From Dillenia suffruticosa (Eukaryota > Streptophyta > Magnoliopsida > Dilleniales > Dilleniaceae): a DNA stretch of 64,000 nucleotides. The stretch lies in assembly GCA_033439265.1 (NCBI GenBank), contig JAVTVX010000034.1, positions 15,576,501-15,640,500 on the forward strand. The letters run 5' to 3'. Positions 22,868 through 35,531 of the stretch are shown here, piece by piece. The notes beneath the pieces were generated by a model, which did no database searches, had not been told where the DNA came from, and saw only the letters and a program-made list of their open reading frames with translations. Made by a program: the position numbers and the translations under genes. Position 1 is the stretch's first letter. Every line of letters starts with the position of its first letter.

Positions 22868-24675
22868 TGCTATTCAACTAGAGGGGGGAGTGAATAGTTG
22901 AATATAGAATTTTTGACACGTTTTCTGAATTTTAAAGATTTATGACAGTGAATGAAAGCAGGTAAAAAAGGCATAAAGAATTTTTATAATGGTTTCACCA
23001 AACCCGGTGTATGTCCACTTCTAGACTCCCCTTAGATTTTTTAATAAATGTTTAGTTTACAAACTTGATTATAGACTCAAGTTTGTTATGTCTGAGCACT
23101 ACAATTCAATCTCACACAAACTGAATTTTGGGTCTTTCTAGACTTAAGGCAGTGTTGCACACTTCTTAATCTTTGATATTTAAATTAATCTATAAAAAAA
23201 GGTCAAGAATTAAGGTTTACTTTTCTCGGATTTGACAGAATGAAATACTCAAAAAGACACTTAATACAATTAAAGCTTTCAAATGCATAGAGATGAGATT
23301 TTTCAGTATACAATTGGAGCTCTTAATTCAAGTCGTGTCTCGTGTATTACCCTCTCTAATTTTTGCTCTCAGTATTTATTGAAGCATTGAATAGAACCGT
23401 TAAGGGCTGGTGAAGATTGTTGCATTCAAACGATGGGCATTTAATTTCTGCCATTACTGCTTCTACAACTGTTCCTTTATTTCCGCTAAAGTTTCGCTCT
23501 TTTTATTGGCGCCTCTTTTAAATAGGCCAATCAGATTTTGTTTGCTCTACATTTGAACATTAGTTTTGATGAAAGAGGAAATATTTCAGAAATCAAAGAA
23601 AGAAGACATCCGTTCGGTTCATAAATGTTTCCCAGATCTGGTTTCTAACATACGCAGGTCGACAGATCTATTGAGGATATCGACTTAAATTTGAAAAATT
23701 TCTAGTGTATTTCTATGCAAACAGGTCGACAAGATACTATTTCGGGTTGACAAGGAACTATGCCAAATAAAATTGGTGGACACGAAATTTTTAATTGGTC
23801 GATGTGTTTGCTCGGGTTGACAAATATTTTGCTGTGTCGATATGTAGTATTTAAGAAACATAATGGACGGATCGACAAGTGCTCATCGAGGATTGATGTG
23901 TCACTATTCACTTATTGAATTGGTCGACGTGTTTGAGTGAATTGGTTGATATGTTTTGGCCAGGTCGACAAGAACAGAGCAGATTGATGAGTGTGTTTCT
24001 GACTCAAGTATCATTAGGTTGATGTGTCAAGCTAATAAGTTAATGTGTTACTATTTGGACATCAAATTGGTTGACTTAGTGTATGAAAGTGGTGGACATG
24101 ACACTGTTCAGATTGATGTGTTATAAATCAGGTTTATGTATATTTGAACTAGCAGGTTGATGTGTTACAAATCAAGTTGATGTATATTTGAACTAGCAGG
24201 TTGATGTGTTGCATCAACGGGTTGACATGTTACTATTCATAAGTTAAATTAGTTGATGTGTAAGAATGAATTAGTTGACATGTCACTATTCATACCATCT
24301 CAGGTCGATATGATTTGTGCAGATATCAATATCCTAATGTATTCTCCATTCATAGTGTCGATGTCTAAAGTGTTCAGGTCGACGTGCTTGAGCAATTGGT
24401 CGATGTGTAATTTTAAATTGGTCCACCTGACTTCCTATGTTGATGTGTGTTTGTGTGGGTCGAAGTGTTTAAACTTATATTTCTAATAGAAAACATTTGG
24501 CTTAGGTCGACAAGAGCATCAAACGGGTCGATGTGTGTATGAATGTCATAGGTCAATCTGTTTTCTAAGTAGGTCGACCTGTACTATAAGATTTTGAATT
24601 TTCTTATCTGTTTTCTTATATTTTTAAACTTTTTTCCTTCTACCTACTCATCATCAAAACTCTATTAGGTCAACA
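22868..24675 (-). repeat. 5' LTR of the SIRE-type element
   Basis: Direct repeat of 13840-15592 and slightly longer. A local duplication near 24125-24210 (two copies of a TATATTTGAACTAGCAGGTT segment about 60 bp apart) partly explains the extra length. Confidence 0.9.
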
Positions 24676-25291
24676 ATTATAGACAATGTAATATATAGGT
24701 TATTTTAGGTATAGAACTTATGTAAAGGGAGAAACTTTTTCAAATTGATATTAAAGACCCATATTTATCGACAACAAATGATAACTATCGAAATGATAGA
24801 TGACATTTATCGACGATAAAATATATGGTAAGTAGGTTAAGTAAACACACTATATAGAAACTGCTTATAAGCCTTCAAACCATCCGTAAAGATTCCTTAT
24901 TTACTTACTACAAGTGATAACAAGTGATAACAAGTGATAACAACTGATAAGTCTAGTTTTTTAAAGACGGTGCAATATATGGGATACTATAGGTGTAGAA
25001 CTTATGCAAACGTATAATTAAGTAGATCGTAATGAATAGTTTAGAAAAACTGCTTTCAAACCGTCGTTAAACATTGCCATATTTACTCACCACAAGTCAT
25101 AATCGTGAGAGTTGAACATTGGTTGTGCAAACATTATGCTAGCTTTCCTGACGGTTGATAAACTTTTCTTGACGAACAATTTTAAACCATTGGATTTGTC
25201 AAAACTGTCTCTATAGGTCATAAAAAATATCACTAAAAGTTATCGACAATAAATGTTAGCGTCACCGTAATGCTTTAATTTTGTAGTGCTA
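24676..25291 (-). mobile_element. Terminal part of a CACTA-like DNA transposon
   Basis: The segment ends TTTTGTAGTG at 25288, the inverted CACTACAAAA end typical of plant CACTA (En/Spm) elements. Upstream it holds words such as CTGACGGTTGATAAA and ACCGTCGTTAAAC, and four near-copies of ACAAGTGATA (24899-24950). The sequence ACGGTGCAATATAT recurs here (24967) and on the far side of the SIRE element (13819), so the SIRE element sits inside this older DNA. The opposite CACTA terminus was not found. The next three bases, CTA, could be half of a 3-bp duplication. Confidence 0.5.
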
Positions 25292-26144
25292 GCTCTCTCC
25301 ATCAAATTCAACAATCTAAGCCTAAGATGATGTATGCCTAAATTCCATAGTTTCATATTCTTTGCCCATAAAATGATAGTCAATAAACCCACTAACATAA
25401 TAAAAATGAAAGCATCATAACCTCCAAAAGCAATTATTTGTTATTAGTGATCGCATTAAACATATCTAAATTTTTTGTTCATGAGGAAAAGTAATAGGTA
25501 TTTCTGTTTTATAAGAGTTGTCGTATGTGAAAGCAAATTTTTGGTTGGCATAGAATTTTGGTTTCCGAAATGTAAATGAGTATGATTCTTTTGGAAGCAA
25601 AATCCTGCATCGGAGCTTGTGCATAGATCTCAGTATGCCATGCAAATATATTCAGTTTATATTGCAGAAGATGTAACAATCATAAACTTTTCATACAATT
25701 TTCAAAACTACATCAAAACAAGTGCAAATGGTTTTGTGATATAAGCTAGTTCAACAATAAATCAAAAAAAAAGAAAAAAAAACCATTTTAATTTGATGAT
25801 ATCTTATATGCAAATCCTCAAGATGCTTTGGTTGTTTCTTTCTAAATGTTGTAGGAACTCACTTAAATTGTATTTCTAAACACTTGTTGCAAGTTTCTTT
25901 AATTTGGTTTTATCATTAGAGCTATAATTAACTTTTTAATCAACTAAAACAAAAGAAAATAATAATAAGGATCTTATTAGAAATTTATCAAGGGGTAGAA
26001 AAAAAAATTTGAGTCAACTATAATTTTACCGGGCAGTAGATGCTAGATTTTATACAAGTTACAAATAACGGGGAAAAGTTATTTATTAGAGAAGATTTAA
26101 ATGGATATGTAGATGAAAATAATAAGCAATTTGAAATTTTAGAA
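25292..26144. other. AT-rich intergenic sequence, nothing recognised
   Basis: No frame, terminal repeat or family motif seen. Confidence 0.5.
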
Positions 26145-26391
26145 TTTTTCACTAGAGATGGTTATTTGTATTCAACCCAATGAATACCCGCCCCATCCTA
26201 CCCAATAGAGGTGGGTAAGAGGTCGGTGCGGGGCAGGTGAGGGAATGAAATTTTCAAACCCATGGAAAGTCACATAATGTACAGGAATGAGTTTTGTACT
26301 CACCATATACCCTACCCAACCCTCCATAAATACACACGCACAAGTTGATTCAACTTAAAACTGTGCAAAAGAGTCAAATGAATAGCAAAAA

Positions 26392-26420
26392 GTCTCTCTC
26401 TCTCTCTCTCTCTCGCTCTC
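26392..26420. repeat. (TC)n microsatellite
   Basis: About 12 TC units with one G interruption. Confidence 0.9.
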
Positions 26421-26485
26421 ACTATAGTAGAAGGTTCATCTCCTCTATCATCATTTTTTTATGTAAAATTTTGTTCAAACACTAA

Positions 26486-26935
26486 GAGTATGTTTAGTTG
26501 TGGAAAATGTTCTCTAATTTTCTATCTTTAATTTTCTCATGTTTTCTATTTTTAAATAAAAGAGTAAAAAATTTAGAAAATATGTTTAAAAGATATGTAA
26601 TTTTCTAATTTAGAAAACTGAAAAAATATATTCAAATATAATTAAAAACGCAAACTTTTATATCAACCTCTTTCCAATTAAATGAGTTCACCTACCCTCC
26701 ATATTTTCCAATTCTCCAAAGTTGAAAAATTTTTAAAAACATAGATTTTATTTATAATGAAAAATAATAGAAAACAACTCTAAGATTGTTTTTTTATTTC
26801 TTTTCATAAATTAAAAAATTGTGTTTTCTAATTTTTATTTTCTAAAAATTGAAAAGTTGAGTATTTGAGCACAATTTCATTTTTTTGAAAAATATTTTCC
26901 GGAAAACACCTTTGTTTTCTATAACTAAACACACC
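26486..26935. mobile_element. MITE, Tourist/PIF-Harbinger-like (450 bp)
   Basis: GAGTATGTTTAGTTGTGGAA at the left and the inverse of TTCTATAACTAAACACACC at the right form imperfect terminal inverted repeats of about 20 bp. Flanking bases TAA and TTA fit the 3-bp target preference of PIF/Harbinger MITEs, though they are not identical. The interior is AT-rich and non-coding. Confidence 0.6.
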
Positions 26936-26989
26936 TTAATTTTTGTTTTCTTAGAATTATACTTTGGTTACGAAATTTGGATTTAAACC

Positions 26990-27472
26990 TGTTGGATTTA
27001 ATCGCATACGCGGAAGCGTAAATAAATTAAATTCGGAATTTTTTGGGATAAATATCTCGATAGGGCAATCTCTAAAAATCAACCGTATCCAATATCACTC
27101 AAACAGATCATACAGTCGGCTGGTGATCACGCAATTAAACCACCACCACAAATTCACGATGCCTCAAGCCTCATATCCAGTGAATCCTTTGACGAGAGAG
27201 ATTTTCCTACGCAAAAATCTCCAACCCTCATAGTGTTTTCTCTCTCTCAAGAGAGATGTATGTACAAACCCTAGCGGAACTCTATTTCACTACTGTTTCT
27301 CGCCAAAAAGGAGAGCAAGCCACACCTTCACATTAGGCATGTACACTAGGTATTAGGCAAGTCACATTATGTGGGTTAATTGGGGTAGTTAATGATGGGA
27401 GTTATAGAGATAATGAGAGTTAATCCATTATCTCCAATCCCAATAATGTCCCTCATTGGCACATCAACTAAC
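26990..27472 (-). repeat. 3' LTR of the nested copia remnant
   Basis: Starts TGTTGGATTTAATCGCATAC and ends ATCAACTAACA. The adjacent plus-strand CTCCCACTTGCAC is, on the minus strand, the purine-rich GTGCAAGTGGGAG expected before a 3' LTR. No partner LTR is present in the window. Confidence 0.65.
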
Positions 27473-29550
27473 ACTCCCACTTGCACATGATGACATTTTT
27501 ATATTCGTCACTAGATCGTAACTCATACAATCAATAATATCACCCTATTAGACCTTCATATAGGATTGGATATCGTGCGACCGGCGAGTACACCTGCAAA
27601 CAAAGACTTCTCGATGCATCTGTTAGGATGATTGAGGAGTCACAGTTAGTATTAAATAATTCGCTGTACTCCAGACTCAATGCATTTATATCTATCGAGC
27701 CACTTCCTTCATCGAAAGTGATTCCCAATTATTTACTCAACTATATATTCATTATTATGTTTGAATCCCAATATGAATTAACATAATAGGTCGACCTGTG
27801 AATACAACACAATGATGTAATGCCAATTGGTTTTTCTTTTCCCAAACTCGAATCTATTAGTCTCAATTCAGCTGCTTTCCTAGACCTGCCTCTTAGATCT
27901 CAATTTATCTTTCGAATCATAGGTAAATAGACTAAACTAGCAACACTGAATCAAAATTTCTAGAAACAGTCAAAAGTGTTAACGGCACAAGTCATCACAC
28001 CCAATGGATCTCGGGTCTCACACAGTGGGAACAGGAATCAAGATCAAACTATCAGCTCAAAAAATAGCTCTCACTGTCCCATGGTCGTCTCATCACACGT
28101 GGTATGAAATAAGTGCCACAGTGTTATTCCTTCATCTCTCAAAGGGCATATATCAGATTTCTCTAACACTCTACAGTTATGAAACTCAGTCTACATATAA
28201 GATTTTACCCAGAGATTTTAGAGAGAGCATCTCAGAGATAATATCACAAATCACGGGTGATATATGAGATCTCAAACCTGACTACTTATAGGCAACATGG
28301 ATGTGGGTATTTTCATATTGGTCATATCGCACATGACCTCATCCTGAACACATATCAGGACGACTTATCTTTTAGTAGAGCCACTCTCAAAATTTCTTAT
28401 GACTAGAAACCGTCTCATCTCCGCTCACTCAGAGCTGGAGGTGGTCACTCGTATGAGAGAGTCGACAACGCCTACCTGGCAAATCTTTAATCATAATATC
28501 TCACAAGATATATGACAATAAATATGTGCATGAAACAATAAACTTGTGACCTAATAATGCACGCATGTCATATATTTCAGTAAGTATCAAAAACAAAATT
28601 TGATGAGAAATGTCAAAGTACACTAAGCCCGATGATTCCTTGTCTCACAAAGGAATCTCTCACAATGGGTTTTTTGAAGGGATCAGCCATTATGCTGTAT
28701 ATCAAGGTGTACTTAAATATCACGATACCCTTCTCGGTAGTGTCTCTCACAAAGTGGTATCCGGTATCAATATGTTTGGTTTTACTATAATACCTAGGGT
28801 CTCGGTTGTTGGCAAAGCAGTTTGATTATCACAATAATTATTGTTGATCTCCTACTATTTGCCACAACTTTTAAGTCTTTCAGAAATTTCTGAAGCCAAA
28901 TGCTCTCCTGAACTACTACTGAACATACCACAAGCTCAGTTTCTATCGTAAATAGAGCATATAGGTTTCCTTCTTACTGTTCTAAGAAGATAAAACCTGA
29001 TATCAGTTTGCGTTCATTCAGATCACTACTCCCAGTTTGCATCTGAATACCCAACAAAAACTCAAATCACCTCCTCCGTAACACATGGAGAGGTCCGCAG
29101 TTCCCATGAGATATCTCATAATCCTTTTTCACTACTCTACAGTGATCCCTTCCAGGATTCGATTAATACCTACTCACTAGACCGACTGCAAAACTAAATA
29201 TCTGGCCATGTATGTCTCATCGCATACATTAAACTGTACATTGAACGCGTATACCTCATCGCATATACTAGAATGCACATTGCACTGGAATAAGAGATTC
29301 TGCTCATCTTCCTTATTTTTTTTATAAATTTTAGGACATATGTCAAGAATCAGGTTTTTATCTTTAGCGATAGAGTATATATATATATTAGGTTGTCATC
29401 GCTCATCTCGAAATGCTAAAAAATCTACCTGATGAAAAACTCTTATTAAAGAGTCAACACCATTCTCAAGCGATCCCTATAGATCCAAATTCTGAGAATA
29501 AACTAAAAGCTCATCTATGAACAATAACCATATTATAATGATCATTTGAT
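26990..29550 (-). mobile_element. Ty1-copia remnant nested in the hAT element
   Basis: Read on the minus strand, this holds the end of a copia pol. FIDELLVYSQ near 29500 stands for the Y-V-D-D box. A MYAMR..TWPDI region lies about 29250-29200, and GGDLSFCWV near 29070. RNase H-like sequence (CSVVVQESIWLQKFL) is near 28920. The tail K-H-I-D-T-G-Y-H-F-V-R-D and ADPFKKP lie near 28780-28690. A 3' LTR follows at 26990-27472. Everything 5' of the RT box, including the 5' LTR, is absent. Many stops are present. Confidence 0.75.
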
Positions 29551-29769
29551 ACTCTCTGTTATTTCCAACCAATAGAAATGTCACCCACATATGAGAACAT
29601 GATAAGGTATAGTGTATGGATTACATGTAATGTATTTGTTAAAATGCCTATCAAGTCAAATAAACTAAAAAGAGTCAAAATACAATACTTTATTAAATTT
29701 AAATATAAAAAAGATAGAAAAAGAGTAAAGAGAATTTTTATTATACTTTTATTCATTAATTCGTAGATT

Positions 29770-31490
29770 ATGACTACTACAAATGACATTTTGCATACAA
29801 GTTCTATTGTAAACCTTTCAAATGAAAGTGCTGATCCATCTTTTAATACTGGAAGTAAGGATACCCCAAAAAATTCACATGATGGAGAATACGACGAATC
29901 AAAATTAACTTCAAAGTTGTGGGAGCACTTCAAGAAAAGAAAAAAGGATGGACGTTGAAAAGCTATTTGTAACTCTTATTCAAATGCCTTAGTTTTAGAA
30001 GGTAAAAGTAGGACAATTCAATTAAGAGAATATAGTAACAAATCCAAAATCATGATTTTAGACAAAAGGTATTTAAAGAAAATCAAAAGAGAACTAATAG
30101 GAAAAAATTTATGGTTCCTTACATAAATGATCAAGACATAGTAAGGAAAGAACTTGTAAAAATGAAGTTCTACATAAGTATCCATTGTCGATTGTAGATC
30201 ATGGAGGATTTAGAGACTACTCAGCATTTCTTCAGTCACTATTCAAAGTTCCTTCTCGAAATACAATTAGAATTGATATTATGAAATTTTACAAAAAAAA
30301 AAAAGATGATAAAAATATCATTTGAGTTGGAAACAAATAAAGGTCGGATATCAATTATATCAATATGTGGACCTTAGAGTATCAAATAAACGGATATATG
30401 ACTATCACTGCTTATTTTTTGGACGATTCTTGGAGATTACAAAAAAGGCTTTTAAGGTAATTTTTTTAACAAGAAAATAATTTAGTTTCATGTTATATTT
30501 ATGACATGTTAATTGTGTTTTAGATTCTATTATGTGTCAGCTTCTCATGATAAAGATATAATTTCTGAGTGTTTGATAAGTTGTTTTATGGATTGGAATA
30601 TTGATAGAAGAATTTGCACCATCACAATGGATAATACATCCGCAAATGATGGGGTTCTTGAATTGATAATTGATCGATTTTGTGCTAACATTTTTTATTG
30701 GATGGAAATTTCATGCATATGTATTGTACTGTACATGTTATAAATCTTATTGTACAAGATGGTTTATCAATTATTTCAAAATATATTGAAAAAATTCATG
30801 ATAGTGTGGTATATTAGGCTGCTACACTAAAAAATATTGAGAAGTTTGAAGAAACAATTTGTCAACTTAAAATATCGAGTTCTAAGAAGTTGTCACTTGA
30901 CATTAGAACTTGATGGAAACTCAAATTTTTTGGTACTTGAAAGTGCAGTACCCTACAAAAATGTTTTTAATTGTTTGATAAAACATTAATCAAAGAATAA
31001 AAATGTGTCATCCGATGATGATTGGGCAATACCACAGGACATTTTTTGAAGATGAATTTTTTTTTTATGTGACCCAATTATTTTCCGTTAGTAAATATCC
31101 TAAGTAAATCTATTTTTTACTCAAATATGTAAGATTAGATTGACTTTAGGAAAATGGATGTGTGAGTAAAATGATATGATAAGGGAGAGGACATTGAATA
31201 TGACAAATAAATTTTTGAAGTATTGGGAAACAATTCATAACATAATGGGAGTTGCTTGTCTATTAGATGCAACATCTAAAATTGATTGTTTAAAATATTA
31301 TTTTGAGAAGATTTATGGAAAGGATGATGGTACTCAAGTGTAAAAAATGGTGAACATTTGCACCAACATACTTGAAAAGTATCAAAACATATAGGTGAAT
31401 AAAAATGAAAATGTATTTTTTGGTTTTACTCAATCTCAAATTACTAATGATTATGGAGGACATATGCCCATCTATGCTAAGGTTTTCCAT
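29770..31490 (+). pseudogene. hAT transposase (broken)
   Basis: Begins with an ATG and a serine/asparagine-rich N terminus, then a BED zinc-finger-like SKLWEHFKKRKKDG (about 29908-29950). SIVDHGGFRDYSAFLQSLF follows (about 30191-30247), then GYMTITAYFLDDSW (about 30393-30434). A likely intron with GT and AG ends lies at 30457-30523. WNIDRRICTITMDNTSAND (about 30595-30650) is the RNase H-fold core region. FLKYWETIHNIMGVACLLDA (about 31215-31274) belongs to the following DUF4413-type domain. The C-terminal dimerisation domain was not found and many stops are present, so it cannot make active transposase. Confidence 0.82.
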
Positions 31491-32249
31491 AAAGTTTGAG
31501 TTGTACCACTATTTCAAAGATATTTTCACTATCAACCATACCTCCTTTGCTTACATTTATGGATGATGTAGATGATGGAGATGCGTTGGATGAAATATCA
31601 ATAGAGAAGGAATCTTCATTGATAATTTGGATTGTGGTTATACTTTTGACATTTCCTCTTAGTTCTAGTACTAATTTGAAATCAAATAATTTGAATGTAG
31701 TTATTGTCTTTATTTTGATATAATTGAAATTGATTTTGGATATTTATTATTTATATTTTGATTAGGGAATACTATTAAACTGGAATGCTAATAAAGGTAA
31801 AGATTAAGTAGATCTGAGTAAAAAAACAAGTTTGTGAATGCAACACGTCAACTTACTATGTGAGTGGATAAACCCACTGGTAGGGTGGGTGGAGGGTAGG
31901 GTATAAAACGTCTTACCGACCGTGGATGGAGGGTCGGTGGTAGGTATGGAGTTTTAAGGTGGAGTGGTCAGTAGGTTTTGATAGGAACCCATCCCTACCC
32001 ACACCATTTGCTAACTTTATTTGTCACAACATTTAATTTGATACTAGTAAATTTTTGTTTAAAAAAAGAGAGCTGCACATACATACAAAAGTGTGTCGAA
32101 TTCCAATCAAATAGATCTCTTCCTTACTAGGAGAGGTAATAGAATAACTTTATGGATTGCAAGGTTATATGAAAAGAGAGTATAGTAACTCAATGTAATC
32201 TTTTAATTTTAAATGTGTGTGTGTGTCTAAAAGACAAAAGAATGATTAC

Positions 32250-34500
32250 CAATTTATGGAACTAGGAATTAAGTGGTAGAATCTAAAAAGAGTAAAAGAT
32301 AATAACCTTTAGAAATAAATTAATTAAAGTAACTATCTGATATACTAATGATGATTCAGAAACCATATGAGTAGAAATATATAATAATATTAAGAATTTA
32401 GTTAAGTAAGTTATCAGTGTATCTAAGGGTCATATATCAATAAACAAAGAGTCATGGTGGTGGAATAAAAAAATTAAAATCATTATACAAACCAAACAAG
32501 AATATTATAGAAATCTTAAAAGTAAGATAACGATATATCTGAAAAGTACAAGACAACAAAAAAAGAGATAAAAAAGATTATTTGTGAATCAAAAAGTATG
32601 ATATATAACAAATTATATAAGAAACTAATAGTGTTTTTATAAGAAATGAGGATGTAAGAAAGTTTTGTAGGAATTATTTTGATAACCTCTTTAACATTGA
32701 GAGTGAAAGAGATATTGGTGATGTTGTGGTACCGGTAGAGGAGATCAATATAGATTTTAAACACAAAATTCATCTCCATGAAGTAAGAAGGAGTTTAAAG
32801 AAAATGAAAAATAATAAAGTCATAAGATCTGATAACATCTCTAATAAGGTGTGAAAGTATTTGAATGAAATGGAGATACGAATATTGACAAAAATTTTTA
32901 ACAAAAATTTGACAAACTAAGAAAATGCTCCAAGTATGAAGGAAGAGTATAGTTATACCACTATATAAAAATAAAAATGATATACAAGATTACTCTAATT
33001 ACAAGAAAATTAAACTTATTAATCATACTATAAAATTATGGGAGAGAATGATCGAGTATAGATTGAGATTAGAGTAAGTATATTTCAAAATCAATTTAAT
33101 TTCATGTCAGGAAGATCCACGATTGGAGTCATTTGCTTACTCAGACATTTGATGGAGACATTTAGAGTACAGAAGAGATACTTGCATACGGTATTATTGA
33201 CCTAGAAAAACCTTATGATATGGTTACTAGAGACATGGTGGTGGTCGTCGATAAAAAAGGGAATTTCTTTGACATATATTGATCTCATAAAAAATATGTA
33301 TGAGAGAGCTATTACAAATATAAGAATTTATAAGGATTTAAGTTTAGTGTAAGGGTTAGTTTCCTAATTAAAATTGGGTTTCACCAATATAAAATACTAT
33401 GGTATATATTTTTTTTGTAAATAATATAGTTTTGGTTGATGAAATTAGAGAAAGTATTAATATCAAATTAGAATTATAGAGAAACACCTTAGAATCCATA
33501 CGATTTAAATTGATTTAGTAAAACATTAAGTATATGAGATGTATATTTCGTAATAGTTATCAGAATGATAAAAAAACAATCAACCTAAAGGGAAAGAACT
33601 TACCAAAAAAGTAAATATTTTAGATATTTTGGATCCAAATAATAACAACACAAATAGAGATGTAATTCATAAAATTTAAACGGGTTAGATGAATTAGATC
33701 CATTATTTTTGCAGATAATATTGGTCGATAAAACTATAGATAGTATAGTGCTAAATTGGAGTTAAAGATGGACACACTAGAATCCAGAAAATTTAGATAG
33801 AGTTACTCAAATTGAGTATATGAAATGTACATTTTGTGACAATCATTGGAATGATAAACAAATAATTAACTTAAAAGGACAGGCTGTACAAAAAATTAAA
33901 CATTTTAAATATCTTAGATCCATCATTTAAAATAATAGCAACATCAATGGAAATATAAATCATAAGATCCAAATAGAGTGGATGAATTGAATAAGTGCAT
34001 TCGAAATTTTTTGCGATCATACAATATCATTGCAATTGAATGAAAAGTTTTATGAAATAATAGTAAAACATATATTATTATGTGGTATTGATTATTGAAC
34101 CATTAAATCACAATAAGGGTATAAAAAAGTTGTAATTAAAATAAAAACAATCAAATAATTTGTGATAAAATTAGAAAAGATATAATTGAAAATGAATAGA
34201 TACGATTGGAAATGAATAGATATGTACTAAGTTAGAAATGAGTTTTATTGTATATAAGGTAAAAGAGTATTACTTAAGATAGTTTGGACATGTATAATGA
34301 AGAACCAAAGACACAACAGTTAGGAAAAATGACACCATAAATGTAGGAGATTTAGTAAAAGGTTAGACTATACCGTTAAAAATTTAGATTTAAATTATTT
34401 ATAAAAATATGAGTGTTAAGAATTTAATTGAGAAAATGACTTTAAATACGAATGAGTAATGTAGAAGATTTCGAACTAGTTAAATTATTATTATTATTTA
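32250..34500 (+). mobile_element. LINE remnant, RTE-like reverse transcriptase
   Basis: Plus-strand frames show KESWWWN-like NKESWWWNKKI (about 32446), a KMKNNKVIRSDNI block (about 32802) equal to K-x-x-K-A-x-G-x-D-x-I, and the FMSGRSTIGVICLLRHLMET block (about 33102-33160). The catalytic region FFVNNIVLVDEIRE near 33410 replaces F-A-D-D-I-V-L-V-D-E-T-R-E. These fit the plant RTE-type LINE RT. The end is an ATT repeat (34481-34497) that could be the 3' tail. The 5' part is missing and stops are many. Confidence 0.75.
33405..33990 (+). repeat. Diverged tandem duplication inside the LINE (about 290-bp unit)
   Basis: Two successive blocks (about 33405-33691 and 33700-33990) each read from the F-A-D-D region through YMKCTF-like to an HKIQ-like end. 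Shared words are GAATGATAAA, ATTTTAGAT and TAATAACAACA versus TAATAGCAACA. Confidence 0.65.
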
Positions 34501-35512
34501 AGTTTCTATAGATAATTTATTTTTATTTTTATTTTCATTATTTTTATTTTTTAGTTTTATCTTTTTTATTTTTTATTTTCAAATTTTAATTTTATGTTTT
34601 TTTCTTCTCTTCTATTATCTTTTCTGAAACAGTCAATTATAAAATTTAGAATTAAGATTTAATTTGTTGTTATTGTTACGTTAGATGTTAGATTATGCTC
34701 ATAAGTCCATTACAACATAGACAAAATTCTTAACACATTTGGCAATATTTGCAAACATTTTTGAGTTTATATATATTTGTAGATCTTTAGATTCAAAATT
34801 TATTTGCAACATAGACAAACTTTTAGGTTTGAGAATATATTTTTTATTATCTTTTGTTACGGTAATTTTTGAGATTTTGTTTGATTGATCTTATGTCTAA
34901 TGTCTTCAGCACATTGATTAGAATTTTATATATAAGATATTTTTGTTATATTTTTTATGAGAATTTCTATTAGTCTAATTATGTTTATTTCTATGACTAT
35001 AAATTATTTTTAATTTTATTTGTCACTATTTATTAGATTGATGGATTCAAAAGAACTTTTATCAGATTCTAATAATGAGATCAAGCAATTGGTCACTATT
35101 TACCCCAGTGAAGAAGAAGAATAAAAATGGACTATGCACGAAAACACCTTGAGCATAGATTTTAAAGTGAACGAGACATGAGTGGGCTGTTGAAGTATTA
35201 AATGGTCATCCTGTCACATGCTATCAATTATTTTGAATGTAACCACCGTGTTTTTTCAATTAGGGAGGAGTTAAAAGAAGAGATAAAGATAAAGCAGGAG
35301 GAGATCCATTCCGACCGACGAATAATTGATCTATTAAAAGTAACATCAGATTTTAATCAAAACTTAATTTTGAATTTTAAAAATGATAAGAGTTATATTA
35401 GAAGAGTTTCCTATAACAAAAATCCAACAGTAACTTATATTATATTAATCGAAATATAATTTTAAATACTGATTAGTTTATTAAAAAAAAAGATCTATTT
35501 CAATATTCTATT
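34500..35512. other. Very AT-rich intergenic sequence, no gene recognised
   Basis: Poly-T/A tracts dominate 34500-34620. Short frames such as 35202-35459 have no family motif. Confidence 0.5.
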
Positions 35513-35531
35513 AACAACATTTAAATATTTA

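Larger units (their letters stand above)
13840..24675 (-). mobile_element. Complete Ty1-copia element, SIRE/Maximus type (10.8 kb, decayed)
   Basis: Two direct repeats (13840-15592 and 22868-24675) start TGTTATTCAAC and TGCTATTCAAC and end near ATTAGRTCAAYA. Between them, read on the minus strand, are a primer site, gag, protease, integrase, reverse transcriptase, RNase H, an additional ORF and a polypurine tract, in the order of SIRE-type copia elements. The flanking 5 bases are ATTAC (13835-13839) and ATTAT (24676-24680), a 4-of-5 target duplication. Frames are broken by stops and shifts. The first 130 bases of the LTRs differ at about one base in ten by eye, so the insertion is old. Confidence 0.92.
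26153..32019 (+). mobile_element. hAT DNA transposon with nested passengers (5.9 kb)
   Basis: The ends TAGAGATGG (26153) and, inverted, TAAAGTTAG (32019) resemble hAT termini. The flanking 8 bases TTTTTCAC (26145-26152) and TTTGTCAC (32020-32027) match at 7 of 8, the size of a hAT target duplication. Both subterminal regions carry the GGGTAGG/CCTACCC-rich words usual for plant hAT ends (26180-26330 and 31870-32005). A transposase relic on the plus strand lies between. A MITE and a copia fragment have inserted into the 5' half. Confidence 0.8.

Noticed and set aside
28610..28825. 71-codon plus frame with several VSHK/ISH words
   Set aside because: It is the antisense of the copia RNase H tail (H-F-V-R-D and ADPFKKP on the minus strand).
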